Notes under the pieces: generated by a model | Told to the model about the DNA's origin: nothing | Seen by the model: the letters and a program-made list of their open reading frames with translations, nothing else | The model's database searches: none | Shown here: positions 38,130 to 46,605 of the stretch, piece after piece | How positions within the stretch are numbered: position 1 is the first letter of the stretch | Layout of the letters: each line of letters starts with the position of its first letter | Position numbers and translations under genes: made by a program | Origin: an uncultured Sulfitobacter sp. | Lineage (GTDB): Bacteria; Pseudomonadota; Alphaproteobacteria; Rhodobacterales; Rhodobacteraceae | Assembly: GCA_905182645.1 (NCBI GenBank) | Contig: CAJJCJ010000005.1 | Location: 1-64,000 of the forward strand | Length of the DNA stretch: 64,000 nt | Direction: 5' to 3'

Positions 38130-38192
38130 TTGTCCGTCCTTTTGTTGGGCGGACTCTACACAAATTTGGAGGAGTTTTAGGGGCGCAGGTCA

Positions 38193-38458
38193 CGCTTTGC
38201 GGATAGGCCCGACGCATGATCAGCAGCGAGCTGCAACACGTCACCACGCGCGATGCCTGCGGAAACTTGCGGGAAGTTCCCGAGTTTGATCCGAACGGTC
38301 TTACCGCGCACTTCGCGCTGATAGTAAAATGTCTTCGTCGTTTTGCCCGTGAACAAGCCGAAACCTTTAATCTCGGTGTCCCACAGCTTGCTGTTGGGCG
38401 GTGTCTTTTCGCAGGCTGCTTGTGTGATTTTAAGTCGTTGCGTCGCCATCTTCATCAT
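38193..38458 (-). pseudogene. tyrosine-type integrase N-terminal fragment (DUF4102 arm-binding domain)
   Basis: About 88 codons resembling the start of phage/genomic-island integrases: KITQAACEKTPPNSKLWDTEIKGFGLFTG, then TKTFYYQREVRGKTVRIKLGNFP. Everything after GLSAKR is cut off by the IS3 right end at 38192, so the catalytic domain is absent. The start is ATG 38458 or 38449. It hints that an integrative element once occupied this place. Confidence 0.75.
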
Positions 38459-38601
38459 CCTTTTTGTACGGGAATTGCACGGTCTTGAGTGCAATCAACT
38501 ACAATTCACTAGTACAGAGAAAACGCTATGAACACCGTTTTATGTAATGAAATCAGGTAGTTTAGTACACGTTGCAACTGGCTGTGACTGAAACTGACAG
38601 T

Positions 38602-39115
38602 TGGACGAGGTATTTGTGAAAATCAATGGCGAGACCCATTACTTATGGCGGGCCGTAGATCACGAAGGTGAGGTGCTTGAAAGTTATGTTATCAAGCGCC
38701 GCGACCGCAAAGCAGCATTGAAATTCCTCAGAAAAACAATGAAGCGCTTTGGTCCGCCACATGTCATCGTGACCGATCTACTGCGGTCTTACGGCGCCGC
38801 GATGAAGGTCATTGGCAACGCAGACAAACAGGAAACGGGGCGCTGGCTCAACAACCGGGTCGAGAATTCACACCTGCCGTTTCGACGAAGAGAACGGGCC
38901 ATGCTTCGGTTCCGGCGCATACGAAGTTTGCAAAGGTTCGTCGCCGTCCACGCCTCAGTTCACAACCATTTCAACCAGGAAAGACACCTCTATAGCCGAT
39001 CAAATTTCAAGCTCAACCGAACCGCTGCTCTTGCTGAGTGGCGTCAACTCGGTGTGGCATAAAGGGCGGCTTCATTGTCCTTTCAGAGATTGGTTCGCAT
39101 TCGTCTGACAGAACC
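38602..39115 (+). pseudogene. IS6-family transposase remnant, copy 2 (5' truncated)
   Basis: Begins at TGGACGAGG (LDEVFVKINGE) and continues in frame to the normal end AALAEWRQLGVA at 39061, followed by the right terminal repeat (minus strand GGTTCTGTCAGACGAATGCG) ending at 39115. The sequence is nearly identical to copy 1 over about 510 bases and lies in the same direction. The first half of the gene is missing. It ends 17 bases before the xylA stop codon and marks the right edge of the island. Confidence 0.87.
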
Positions 39116-39132
39116 TACTTACGGGTTAAAAA

Positions 39133-40434
39133 TTATTGGTAACGATTGATCAAATTCTCCAAACGCTCTTGGCGGCCTGATTTCGGGGAAGGGTTTATGT
39201 TTTCACTCTGAACACGGGCTGCGATCGAAGTAAGGTCAGAAGTCATAAGCGACAAACCTTGTGGTGCATCCCATCCCGCATAGCGCGCGTCGCGCGCCGC
39301 TTCTAACTTTCCGTCTTCCAGCATAGCCACCGCGGCCTTAAGTCCAGCAGCGCAGGCGTCCATCCCACCAACATGCGCAAGAATGAGGTCCTCTGGATCA
39401 AGCGACTGGCGGCGCAACTTCGCATCGAAATTAGTTCCGCCCGTTTTGAAGCCACCCGCACGCAGGACTTCGTAAAATGCCAAAGTCATTTCAGGAACGT
39501 TGTTTGGGAACTGATCCGTATCCCAACCGGACTGATAGTCGTTACGGTTCATATCAATCGATCCAAAAATGCCTAATTCGCGCGCAAGCGCAAGCTCATG
39601 TTCGAATGAGTGCCCAGCCAAAATCGCGTGGCCCTGTTCAATATTGACCTGCACCTCACCCTCAAGACCAAAGTCTTTAAGGAAACCGTAAACCGTGGCC
39701 ACATCGTAGTCATACTGGTGTTTGGTCGGCTCTTGCGGCTTGGGTTCAATCAGAATTCCGCCCTTGAAGCCGATCTTGTGTTTATAATCAACGACCATCT
39801 GCAGCATCCGCCCAGCCTGTGCACGCTCACGGCCCATGTCCGTGTTAAGCAACGTCTCATAACCTTCGCGCCCACCCCAAAGTACGTAGTTCTCACCACC
39901 CAGTTTGACTGTTGCATCCATGCAGGTTTTTATAGTCGCGGCAGAAAACGCAAAGACATCTGGATCAGGGTTTGTGGCAGCACCAGACATGAACCTGCGG
40001 TGCGAGAACAGATTGGCAGTGCCCCATAGGAGTTTGACGCCCGTCTCGTCCATCTTGCCTGCAAAGTAATCCACTATCTCTTCTAAGTTACGCGTGTTGG
40101 TCGCAAAGTCATTCCCCTCTGGGCGGACGTCCGCATCATGGAAACAAAAATAGGGCACGTTCAGGATTTGAAACATCTCGAAGGCGACGTCGGCTTTCAG
40201 CTTGGCGGCTTCCATCGAATCTCCAAACCAAGGCCGGTCCAAGGTACGCCCACCGAACGGGTCGCCGCCTTCCCAAGCAAACGAATGCCAATAGGCGGCA
40301 GCGAAACGCAAGTGATCCTTCATCGGTTTGCCCATAACGATTTCGTCAGGGTTATAATGTCGAAAGGCAAAGTCATTGTCGGACGCCGGACCTTCATACT
40401 TGATTTGCTGTATGCCTTTGAAAAAACCTGTCAT
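39133..40434 (-). CDS. xylA: xylose isomerase
   Basis: Converts D-xylose to D-xylulose in the cytosol, 433 aa, normal length for the long bacterial type. Metal and substrate motifs are [30 protein letters not shown] and [14 protein letters not shown] (metal-binding Glu and Lys). It is the last gene of the xylFHGBA operon and its ATG overlaps the xylB stop (ATGA). Its 3' end sits beside the IS6 remnant; no terminator remains between them. Confidence 0.96.
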   Translation of the reverse strand: MTGFFKGIQQIKYEGPASDNDFAFRHYNPDEIVMGKPMKDHLRFAAAYWHSFAWEGGDPFGGRTLDRPWFGDSMEAAKLKADVAFEMFQILNVPYFCFHDADVRPEGNDFATNTRNLEEIVDYFAGKMDETGVKLLWGTANLFSHRRFMSGAATNPDPDVFAFSAATIKTCMDATVKLGGENYVLWGGREGYETLLNTDMGRERAQAGRMLQMVVDYKHKIGFKGGILIEPKPQEPTKHQYDYDVATVYGFLKDFGLEGEVQVNIEQGHAILAGHSFEHELALARELGIFGSIDMNRNDYQSGWDTDQFPNNVPEMTLAFYEVLRAGGFKTGGTNFDAKLRRQSLDPEDLILAHVGGMDACAAGLKAAVAMLEDGKLEAARDARYAGWDAPQGLSLMTSDLTSIAARVQSENINPSPKSGRQERLENLINRYQ

Positions 40435-41870
40435 GTCAGTCCTTTGAGCGCGCTATAGCTGGCGCGGTAACGTGAATGAGCGTCCAAAAACGCTGATGTC
40501 TGGGATGTGTCGGGTTCAATCACCTTTGCGATTTTGGGGCGTGTTGCTATCTCAGCGCCTGCACCGGTTGCTGCCATCATCCCCAAACGGGCCGCCCCAA
40601 ATGCACCGCCAAAGTCACCCACAACAGGAATTTCGATGGGCATATCCAACGCAGTCGAAATGGCTTGAACCCAGTAGTTTGATTTCGTGCCACCACCGAC
40701 ACCGATCAGGCGATTGATCTGCGTGCCTGTCGCGGTCAATGCATGAAAGTTGTCAACGAAAGCATGTGTCACACCTTCAAGAACGGCGCGTGTTAATGCG
40801 ACCGTATCATCGCCATGATCGAGGTGCAGGAATGCACTGCGAATATCGGCATCATTATGCGGTGTCCGCTCCCCTCCCAAATAGGGCAGAAACAATGCAC
40901 GTGACGGGGCCTGAACAGGACCAAGGGATGCGGTCAGTGTCGCAACATCCTGACCGATCCGCGCGGCATACCAATTTAGCGCGTCGCCGGCGGCCAAGAT
41001 GACACCCATATGGTGCCATGTGTCTGGCAAAGCATGGCAAAAACTATGCACCGCGCTGGCCGCATCTGGTTGATAGGCATCCGAGGCGGCAAAAAGGACG
41101 CCAGAGGTGCCCAAAGACACAAAGGCATCGCCGCTCTTCACCACGCCAACACCCACGGCGCTGGAAGCGTTATCCCCACCACCACCGGCAACGACCACAC
41201 CCTTGGGCAGGCCCCAGCGTGCAGCGAGGCTGTCGCGCAGGGTCGCAGATGGCTCTGAGCCTTCGACCAATCGCGGCATATGGCTGCGGGTCAATCCTGT
41301 CTTCTCAAGAAGTTCATCTGACCAATCACGCTTGCCCGTATCCAGCCAACTGGTGCCTGCAGCATCCGACATCTCGGACACCGCCTCACCCGTAAGCCAC
41401 AGACGCAAATAATCTTTTGGAAGCAGGACCTTGTCTACTTTGGCAAAGAGCGCTGGCTGTTGGCTGGCGAACCAAGCTACTTTTGGCGCGGTGAAACCAG
41501 CGAATACGATATTCCCCGTTACCTCGCGGAACATCGGATCGGCATCCATTGCGGCGGCTTGTTGAGATGCGCGGGTGTCGTTCCAAAGCATACAAGGCGC
41601 CAAGGGATCGCCAGCCGCATCAATCATCGTGGCTCCGTGCATTTGCCCAGACAGGCCAATTCCGCGCACTCCGTCCAATGCGGTTTTTGCGGACAAGGCT
41701 GACATGACGTTTTCAGCCGCTGTGACCCAATCGGCAGGGTCCTGCTCGGACCAACCTACCTGGGGGCGAGTGCTCGTTAAGGAGTCATGCGCCTCTGCCA
41801 TTATGCTTTGTTGATCATCAATCAAGACGGCCTTCAGGCCCGAAGTTCCAAGATCTAAGCCAATATAAAT
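40431..41870 (-). CDS. xylB: xylulokinase with an apparent ATT start codon
   Basis: Phosphorylates D-xylulose, 479 aa. FGGY-kinase motifs are [12 protein letters not shown] at the very N-terminus, GLSGQMHG near residue 75 and a C-terminal [11 protein letters not shown]. The first usable ATG (41825) would remove the nucleotide-binding YIGLDLGTS segment. In-frame codons before it read GTA ATT TAT ATT GGC, with no ATG, GTG or TTG. The ATT at 41870-41868 overlaps the stop of xylG (TA-ATT) exactly where a TAATG coupling would be expected, with AAAGGCGGG upstream. Confidence 0.88.
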   Translation of the reverse strand: MYIGLDLGTSGLKAVLIDDQQSIMAEAHDSLTSTRPQVGWSEQDPADWVTAAENVMSALSAKTALDGVRGIGLSGQMHGATMIDAAGDPLAPCMLWNDTRASQQAAAMDADPMFREVTGNIVFAGFTAPKVAWFASQQPALFAKVDKVLLPKDYLRLWLTGEAVSEMSDAAGTSWLDTGKRDWSDELLEKTGLTRSHMPRLVEGSEPSATLRDSLAARWGLPKGVVVAGGGGDNASSAVGVGVVKSGDAFVSLGTSGVLFAASDAYQPDAASAVHSFCHALPDTWHHMGVILAAGDALNWYAARIGQDVATLTASLGPVQAPSRALFLPYLGGERTPHNDADIRSAFLHLDHGDDTVALTRAVLEGVTHAFVDNFHALTATGTQINRLIGVGGGTKSNYWVQAISTALDMPIEIPVVGDFGGAFGAARLGMMAATGAGAEIATRPKIAKVIEPDTSQTSAFLDAHSRYRASYSALKGLT

Positions 41871-42634
41871 TACGTGCCCGCCTTTGGGTTTTTGCCCATG
41901 ATGATCATCGAAAGGATGTCATCCTCAGTCACGTCTTCAACACGCTCATTACCGATCAATTTGCCGTTTTTCATCACGGCAACACGGTCACAAAGGTCCA
42001 TCATTTCGCGGGTGTCATGACTGATGAGAAAAATGCCAAGACCTTGATTTTTGAGCTCCTTAATCAGCGATGCAACCATTTCGGTTTCATGCACACCCAA
42101 TGCGGCAGTCGGTTCATCCATGATCAAGATGCGCGCGTTAAAATATACAGCTCGTGCAATAGCCACTGATTGACGTTGACCGCCCGACAGAGCCGACACC
42201 GGCTCTTTGAACTTTTTGAAGTTCGGGTTCAGCCGCGCCATGATTTTGCGCGTCTCTGCTTCCATCTGACCATCGTCCAGAAAGCCAAGCTTGGTTGTGA
42301 TTTCGCGTCCCAAAAACAGGTTACTGGCTGCATCCAGATTGTCGGCCAACGCCAGCGTTTGGTAGATCGTCTCAATATTAAGATCACGGCTGTCACGCGG
42401 GCTGTTGATCGCGGCCTTTTGACCATCAACATAAAAGTCACCACTGTCAGCCTGATAAGCCCCCGACAAACATTTGATCAGAGTCGATTTCCCCGCGCCG
42501 TTATGCCCCAAAAGACCAACAACTTCACCCGGGTACAAATCAAGCGAAACGCTGTCAACGGCGCGAATACCACCAAACGAAATCGAGATATCGCGCATTT
42601 CAACAAGCGGGGTTCCTGTACGTTCATTAGACAT
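41870..42634 (-). CDS. xylG: D-xylose ABC transporter ATP-binding protein (single-domain)
   Basis: 254-aa ATPase with Walker A GHNGAGKST, signature LSGGQRQSV and Walker B ILIMDEPTAAL. Unlike the two-domain E. coli XylG it has only one ABC domain and would act as a dimer, as in many alphaproteobacterial sugar importers. It sits between the permease (10-base gap) and xylB, whose start overlaps its stop codon. Confidence 0.9.
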   Translation of the reverse strand: MSNERTGTPLVEMRDISISFGGIRAVDSVSLDLYPGEVVGLLGHNGAGKSTLIKCLSGAYQADSGDFYVDGQKAAINSPRDSRDLNIETIYQTLALADNLDAASNLFLGREITTKLGFLDDGQMEAETRKIMARLNPNFKKFKEPVSALSGGQRQSVAIARAVYFNARILIMDEPTAALGVHETEMVASLIKELKNQGLGIFLISHDTREMMDLCDRVAVMKNGKLIGNERVEDVTEDDILSMIIMGKNPKAGT

Positions 42635-42644
42635 TGTTCAGCCC

Positions 42645-43955
42645 CTATTTCGCGTTTTTACGGTAAAGATTGTCGAGATAAACAGCAAAGACCAGAACAG
42701 ATCCCACCACGATTTGTTGGATAGACGTATCAAAGCCGATGAGGACCATGCCCGACTGCAACGACTGCATGACCAAGGCACCAAGAATTGCGCCATAGAT
42801 CGTACCAATACCACCAGCCAATGATGTCCCGCCGATCACGGCCGCTGCAATCACGTACAGTTCGTCGAGAAGCCCAAGCGCGTTGGTCGCAGAATTCAGA
42901 CGCGCCGATGCCACAACGCCAGCCAGACCTGCAAGCGCACCCATCAGCGCAAAAATCTTAAGCGTCATCCATTTGACGTTGATGCCCGCAAGCTCTGCAG
43001 CCTCGGGGTTGCCACCGATGGCAAACACATTTCGGCCAAAACGGGTGCGGTTCACAAGAACCGTCATCAAAATACCAACTGTCACTAAAATCAACACAGG
43101 GATTGCAAAACCGTGGCTGATAAAAATACCCTCGGCTGGTACAATAATGTCATTAGCGGCAGCGTATTGTTTGACGATGCCCTTGGGCCATGGATATGAA
43201 TTTACCAGCAACACGGAGCCAAGGACCATCGAACATGATAACCCACCAACCGTCACCTCACCCCACATTGGGCGCGTTGGAAAGCCATGCGCGATCCGCT
43301 TGCCACGTCCATTGATCAACATATAGACGATAACGATACAGGCAAGAACTCCAACAATCCAGCTGCCTGTGGCGCCGATTGTCCCATAGGGACCACCGCC
43401 CAGCAGCTTAAAGTTATCATCAAGTGGGGAAATCGTTTTGCCGTTGTTGGCCAAAAAAGCTGTCCCACGCCAGACCAGCAAACCACCCAGGGTCACGATA
43501 AATGCAGGGATACCACGATAAGCAATCAACCAGCCATGAAACATACCAATGCCTGTACCGATTAAGATCCCACAGATCGCGGTGACAACCCACATCATCG
43601 GATGTCCAAGTCCAAGGTATTGCGGGAAGATATCAACCTGCAAAATCCCCATCGTCATGCCGGTCACACCCACAAGCGCGCCAACTGACAAATCAATATT
43701 TCGACTCACAATAACCAACACCATGCCTGTTGCCATGATACCGATCGACGATGTCTGCACCGAAAGGTTCCAAAGGTTTCGGGGCGTCAACATCGCGCCA
43801 AACCCTTTAAAAATCAGCCCGTAGAAGTGAAAACCAAGCCAAATCAGCGCAAGTGCGCCGAACATGCCCAGAAGACGCGAGTCAATTTCGGTCCCGTTCA
43901 AAAACTTGCGGAACAAGTTCGGAGTGTCAGGCTTCGTTTCGGGTGAATCTGTCAT
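42645..43955 (-). CDS. xylH: D-xylose ABC transporter permease
   Basis: Inner-membrane permease of 436 aa with about ten hydrophobic segments. Family landmarks are RNIDLSVGALVGVTGM and NPEAAELAGINVKWMTL, and the C-terminal GGTSLAGGIGTIYGAILGAL. The length, greater than typical RbsC-type permeases, matches XylH. It is encoded between the binding protein and the ATPase. Confidence 0.93.
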   Translation of the reverse strand: MTDSPETKPDTPNLFRKFLNGTEIDSRLLGMFGALALIWLGFHFYGLIFKGFGAMLTPRNLWNLSVQTSSIGIMATGMVLVIVSRNIDLSVGALVGVTGMTMGILQVDIFPQYLGLGHPMMWVVTAICGILIGTGIGMFHGWLIAYRGIPAFIVTLGGLLVWRGTAFLANNGKTISPLDDNFKLLGGGPYGTIGATGSWIVGVLACIVIVYMLINGRGKRIAHGFPTRPMWGEVTVGGLSCSMVLGSVLLVNSYPWPKGIVKQYAAANDIIVPAEGIFISHGFAIPVLILVTVGILMTVLVNRTRFGRNVFAIGGNPEAAELAGINVKWMTLKIFALMGALAGLAGVVASARLNSATNALGLLDELYVIAAAVIGGTSLAGGIGTIYGAILGALVMQSLQSGMVLIGFDTSIQQIVVGSVLVFAVYLDNLYRKNAK

Positions 43956-44065
43956 TGATATTTTTATCCCTGGATCCAGCGAAGGCTACAGTGCCTCAAC
44001 GCTTGGGTGGCCTTTGTTGAAGGTCCGCTGTGGACATGCCGCTTATTGTTCATAAATAATGGAGT

Positions 44066-44093
44066 GTGCCGCGACCAATGAGGACCGCGGCAC
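44066..44093 (-). terminator. intercistronic hairpin after xylF
   Basis: A perfect 8-bp stem GTGCCGCG/CGCGGCAC with a 12-base loop lies 11 bases beyond the xylF stop and well before xylH. There is no T-tract, so an mRNA-stabilising or attenuating role is more likely than full termination. Confidence 0.65.
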
Positions 44094-44104
44094 CGTTATT
44101 TGGC

Positions 44105-45130
44105 TTACATGCAGCCGTCAACACCGTCCATTGCGCCTTCACAGGCTTGCTCTTTGGAGATGTGACCCGCATCGATCGCAACGCTCAGGTTGGCAATTGT
44201 CAGCGGTGTTGGGTCCAGCAGGATGGAAGGCACAGCTGTGCCCTTTTCGCCACCAGTGAACATGCTTGCACCTTCAATGTCAGCCATTGCTGTGCCAGCT
44301 GCCAATGCAGATGCGATTTCGCCAGCTGCAGTGCCAAGGTTTGTTGCGTTTTTCCAAACGGATACTGTCTGCGAACCACGTGCAACGCGGTTAATCGCAG
44401 CCAAGTCACCATCTTGACCACCAACCGGGATCACAAGACCCTGAGCGGACAATGCAGCAACAACGCCACCAGCCATGCCGTCGTTCTGGGACAGAACAGC
44501 ATCAATGTTGTTGTCGTTAGCAGTCAGGATTTGCTCCATGTTCTTCTGCGCATTCTCTGGCTTCCAGCTGTCAGAGAAGTTTTCGCCAGCAATCACGATG
44601 TCGCCGGAATCAACTGCGCCACCAATTACTTCCATCATACCTTGCAGCAAGAAACCTGCATTCGGATCGCCTGGGTCACCTTTGATGATCGCGTAGTTGC
44701 CTGTTGGCTGAACAGCCAGAACTGATTGTGCGATGATGCGGCCCACGCCAACATTGTCGAATGTCAGATAGAACGTGCGGTCATCTTCGATCAGACGGTC
44801 ATAGCCAATCATTGGGATGCCTTCATTGGCGGCTGCGTCGACGGCAGGCCCAATAGCGTCCTTGTCCCAAGCATTGATGATCAGCGCATCAACGCCTTGG
44901 GTCATCAGAGCCTCAATGTCGGTCAGTTGCTTGGCAGAAGACGACTGCGCATCGGCGGACACATATGTGTTGCCGTTTGCTTCAATGGCCGCAACTATCG
45001 CTGCTTCATCAGTTTTCCAACGCTCTTCCTGAAAGCTGGCCCAAGATACGCCGATAAGCAGACCTTCGGCATATGCTGCTGAACTAAAGCCAACTGTTGC
45101 GACAATAGCCGCTGTCAAAATATTTTTCAT
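44105..45130 (-). CDS. xylF: D-xylose ABC transporter substrate-binding protein
   Basis: Periplasmic type I binding protein, 341 aa. The signal peptide is MKNILTAAIVATVGFSSAAYA|EG, followed by IGVSWASFQEERWKTDEAA and a typical ribose/xylose-binding fold, with AIGPAVDAAANEGIPMIGYDR in the hinge region. I start at ATG 45130, which has GGAGGAC upstream; the longer frame to 45169 runs through this ribosome binding site. It is the first gene of the xyl operon and divergent from the ROK regulator. Confidence 0.93.
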   Translation of the reverse strand: MKNILTAAIVATVGFSSAAYAEGLLIGVSWASFQEERWKTDEAAIVAAIEANGNTYVSADAQSSSAKQLTDIEALMTQGVDALIINAWDKDAIGPAVDAAANEGIPMIGYDRLIEDDRTFYLTFDNVGVGRIIAQSVLAVQPTGNYAIIKGDPGDPNAGFLLQGMMEVIGGAVDSGDIVIAGENFSDSWKPENAQKNMEQILTANDNNIDAVLSQNDGMAGGVVAALSAQGLVIPVGGQDGDLAAINRVARGSQTVSVWKNATNLGTAAGEIASALAAGTAMADIEGASMFTGGEKGTAVPSILLDPTPLTIANLSVAIDAGHISKEQACEGAMDGVDGCM

Positions 45131-45224
45131 GTTGTCCTCCCAGACAATTTTAGAGCGACATTCTCTCATGCCGCCGTTCTTAGAGCCTTAATACAAATAG
45201 AAACTGGTTGAGATGTCAAAATAA

Positions 45225-45244
45225 ATTTACTGTCTGAAGTAAAT
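45225..45244. promoter_or_regulatory. candidate operator of the xylose ROK regulator
   Basis: A perfect inverted repeat ATTTAC-N8-GTAAAT lies midway between the divergent xylF and regulator genes. ROK-family xylose repressors bind AT-rich palindromes in such intergenic regions, so this is the best candidate for the shared operator. Confidence 0.6.
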
Positions 45245-45345
45245 AATATTGTAAAAGGCCAGTAATCTGTGGTTGAGTACATAAAAATCCGCCTAGAGGC
45301 CTTTGTTTGGCGCGAATTTCTCCGATTAACTTTAGCGAGTGAAGT

Positions 45346-46605
45346 ATGTCCGAATCAAAATCGACTTTATACGATGTGGGCGACGGCATGGCTGGATGCG
45401 GACCGATCTTTCCAGAAGGCGGTTTTGAAAAAAATTCCCTGAGAAAACAAGTTTTTGAGCACGTGCGTGGAAACGGAAGCGTCGCGCGCAGTGACATTGC
45501 GCGTGCGCTGTCAATTAGCGCCGGATCGGTTACAGGAATAGCAGCCGAGCTGATTGCCGCAGGCCTTATTCAAGAAATTGAGGACCCAGATCGGGAAATT
45601 ACGGTCCGAGGCCGCCCGCCTGTCGCCCTTGCGATCGTGCCAGACAGTTTTCATGTAATTGGCATCCACCTTGCGAACGAACGGCATTCCGCAATCCTCA
45701 CTGATTCTATCGGGACTGTTCTGGCTGAAACAACCCACAGCGCCTGCGCTCCCAAACGCCCCGTGTCAGACCTTATCGACGAAATCATACTTTTGGTTAC
45801 CGACCTGTTAAAAATTGCGGGAATGGCTTTAAACCAAATTTCAGCGATCGGGATCGGCATTGCTGGCCTGGTCGACCACACGACCGGCACAGTGGCTTGG
45901 TCGCCGCTTTTGTCCGAGGCAAACGTTAAGCTAGCGGGCACCATTGAGGCGCGAACGGGGACGCCTGTGTTCATCGACAATGACGCCAATATCGTCACCT
46001 TGGCTGAACTTTGGTTTGGCGGCGGGCGCACAAATTCCAATTTTGCAGTAATGACTGTCGAACATGGGGTGGGGATGGGGCTCGTTCTGAACAATCGCCT
46101 GTTTCGGGGGGCACGCGGCATGGGGCTCGAGCTTGGTCATACCAAAGTGCAAATTGGTGGCGCACTCTGCCGCTGTGGCCAGCGTGGTTGTCTCGAAGCT
46201 TATCTCGCCGACTATGCGCTTATCAAAGAAGCAGCGTCTGCCCTTGATCTAACCGCCATTGGAACGGAAAAAAACACAATGGAACGCCTGTCGGCAGCAT
46301 CAAAATCCGGTGATCCGGCCGCTCAGGCCATATTCGAAAATGCAGCAAAATATCTGATTTTAGGGCTCGCAAATATTGTACAGCTTTTTGACCCCGGCCT
46401 GATCATCGTGTCAGGAGGGCATATACGCTATGATAACCTCGATAATATTGATCTGGGCGCCGAGGCGCACAAGCTGACCTTGAACAGCAACATTAATGCT
46501 TGCGAGGTTGCGTTGCATGCTTGGGATGGATTGGTCTGGGCCCGCGGCGCAAGTGCACTAGCGTTAAGTGCTGCTACAGATTATTTCACCCGAGAAAGCC
46601 GATAA
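45346..46605 (+). CDS. xylR: ROK family transcriptional regulator (xylose repressor type)
   Basis: 419-aa regulator. An N-terminal helix-turn-helix (SDIARALSISAGSVTGIAAELIAAGLI) is followed by a ROK sugar-binding domain with IGIGIAGLVDH, the DNDAN motif and the zinc-type motif CRCGQRGCLEAYL. It is divergent from xylF, so it most likely represses the xyl operon and is relieved by xylose. Its stop overlaps the start of the next gene (TAATG), an odd coupling with an unrelated secreted protein. Confidence 0.9.
   Translation: MSESKSTLYDVGDGMAGCGPIFPEGGFEKNSLRKQVFEHVRGNGSVARSDIARALSISAGSVTGIAAELIAAGLIQEIEDPDREITVRGRPPVALAIVPDSFHVIGIHLANERHSAILTDSIGTVLAETTHSACAPKRPVSDLIDEIILLVTDLLKIAGMALNQISAIGIGIAGLVDHTTGTVAWSPLLSEANVKLAGTIEARTGTPVFIDNDANIVTLAELWFGGGRTNSNFAVMTVEHGVGMGLVLNNRLFRGARGMGLELGHTKVQIGGALCRCGQRGCLEAYLADYALIKEAASALDLTAIGTEKNTMERLSAASKSGDPAAQAIFENAAKYLILGLANIVQLFDPGLIIVSGGHIRYDNLDNIDLGAEAHKLTLNSNINACEVALHAWDGLVWARGASALALSAATDYFTRESR

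Larger units (their letters stand above)
35340..38192 (-). mobile_element. IS3-family insertion sequence interrupted by an IS110 element
   Basis: Terminal inverted repeats start TGACCTGAGCCCC at 35340 and TGACCTGCGCCCC (minus strand) at 38192, and stay similar for about 35 bases (shared CTCCTCCA and GAGTCC). Inside, on the minus strand, lie ORFA (37866-38129) and ORFB, which is split by an IS110 element. Without the inserted DNA the element is about 1.2 kb, the normal IS3 size. No target duplication is visible at its ends. Confidence 0.85.

Noticed and set aside
34959-39115. IS6 copies 3 and 2 as two halves of a single element split by the IS3/IS110 insert.
   Set aside because: The break points are close to adjacent in the gene, but copy 3 is much more diverged from copy 1 than copy 2 is and has its own frame slip, so different origins are more likely.
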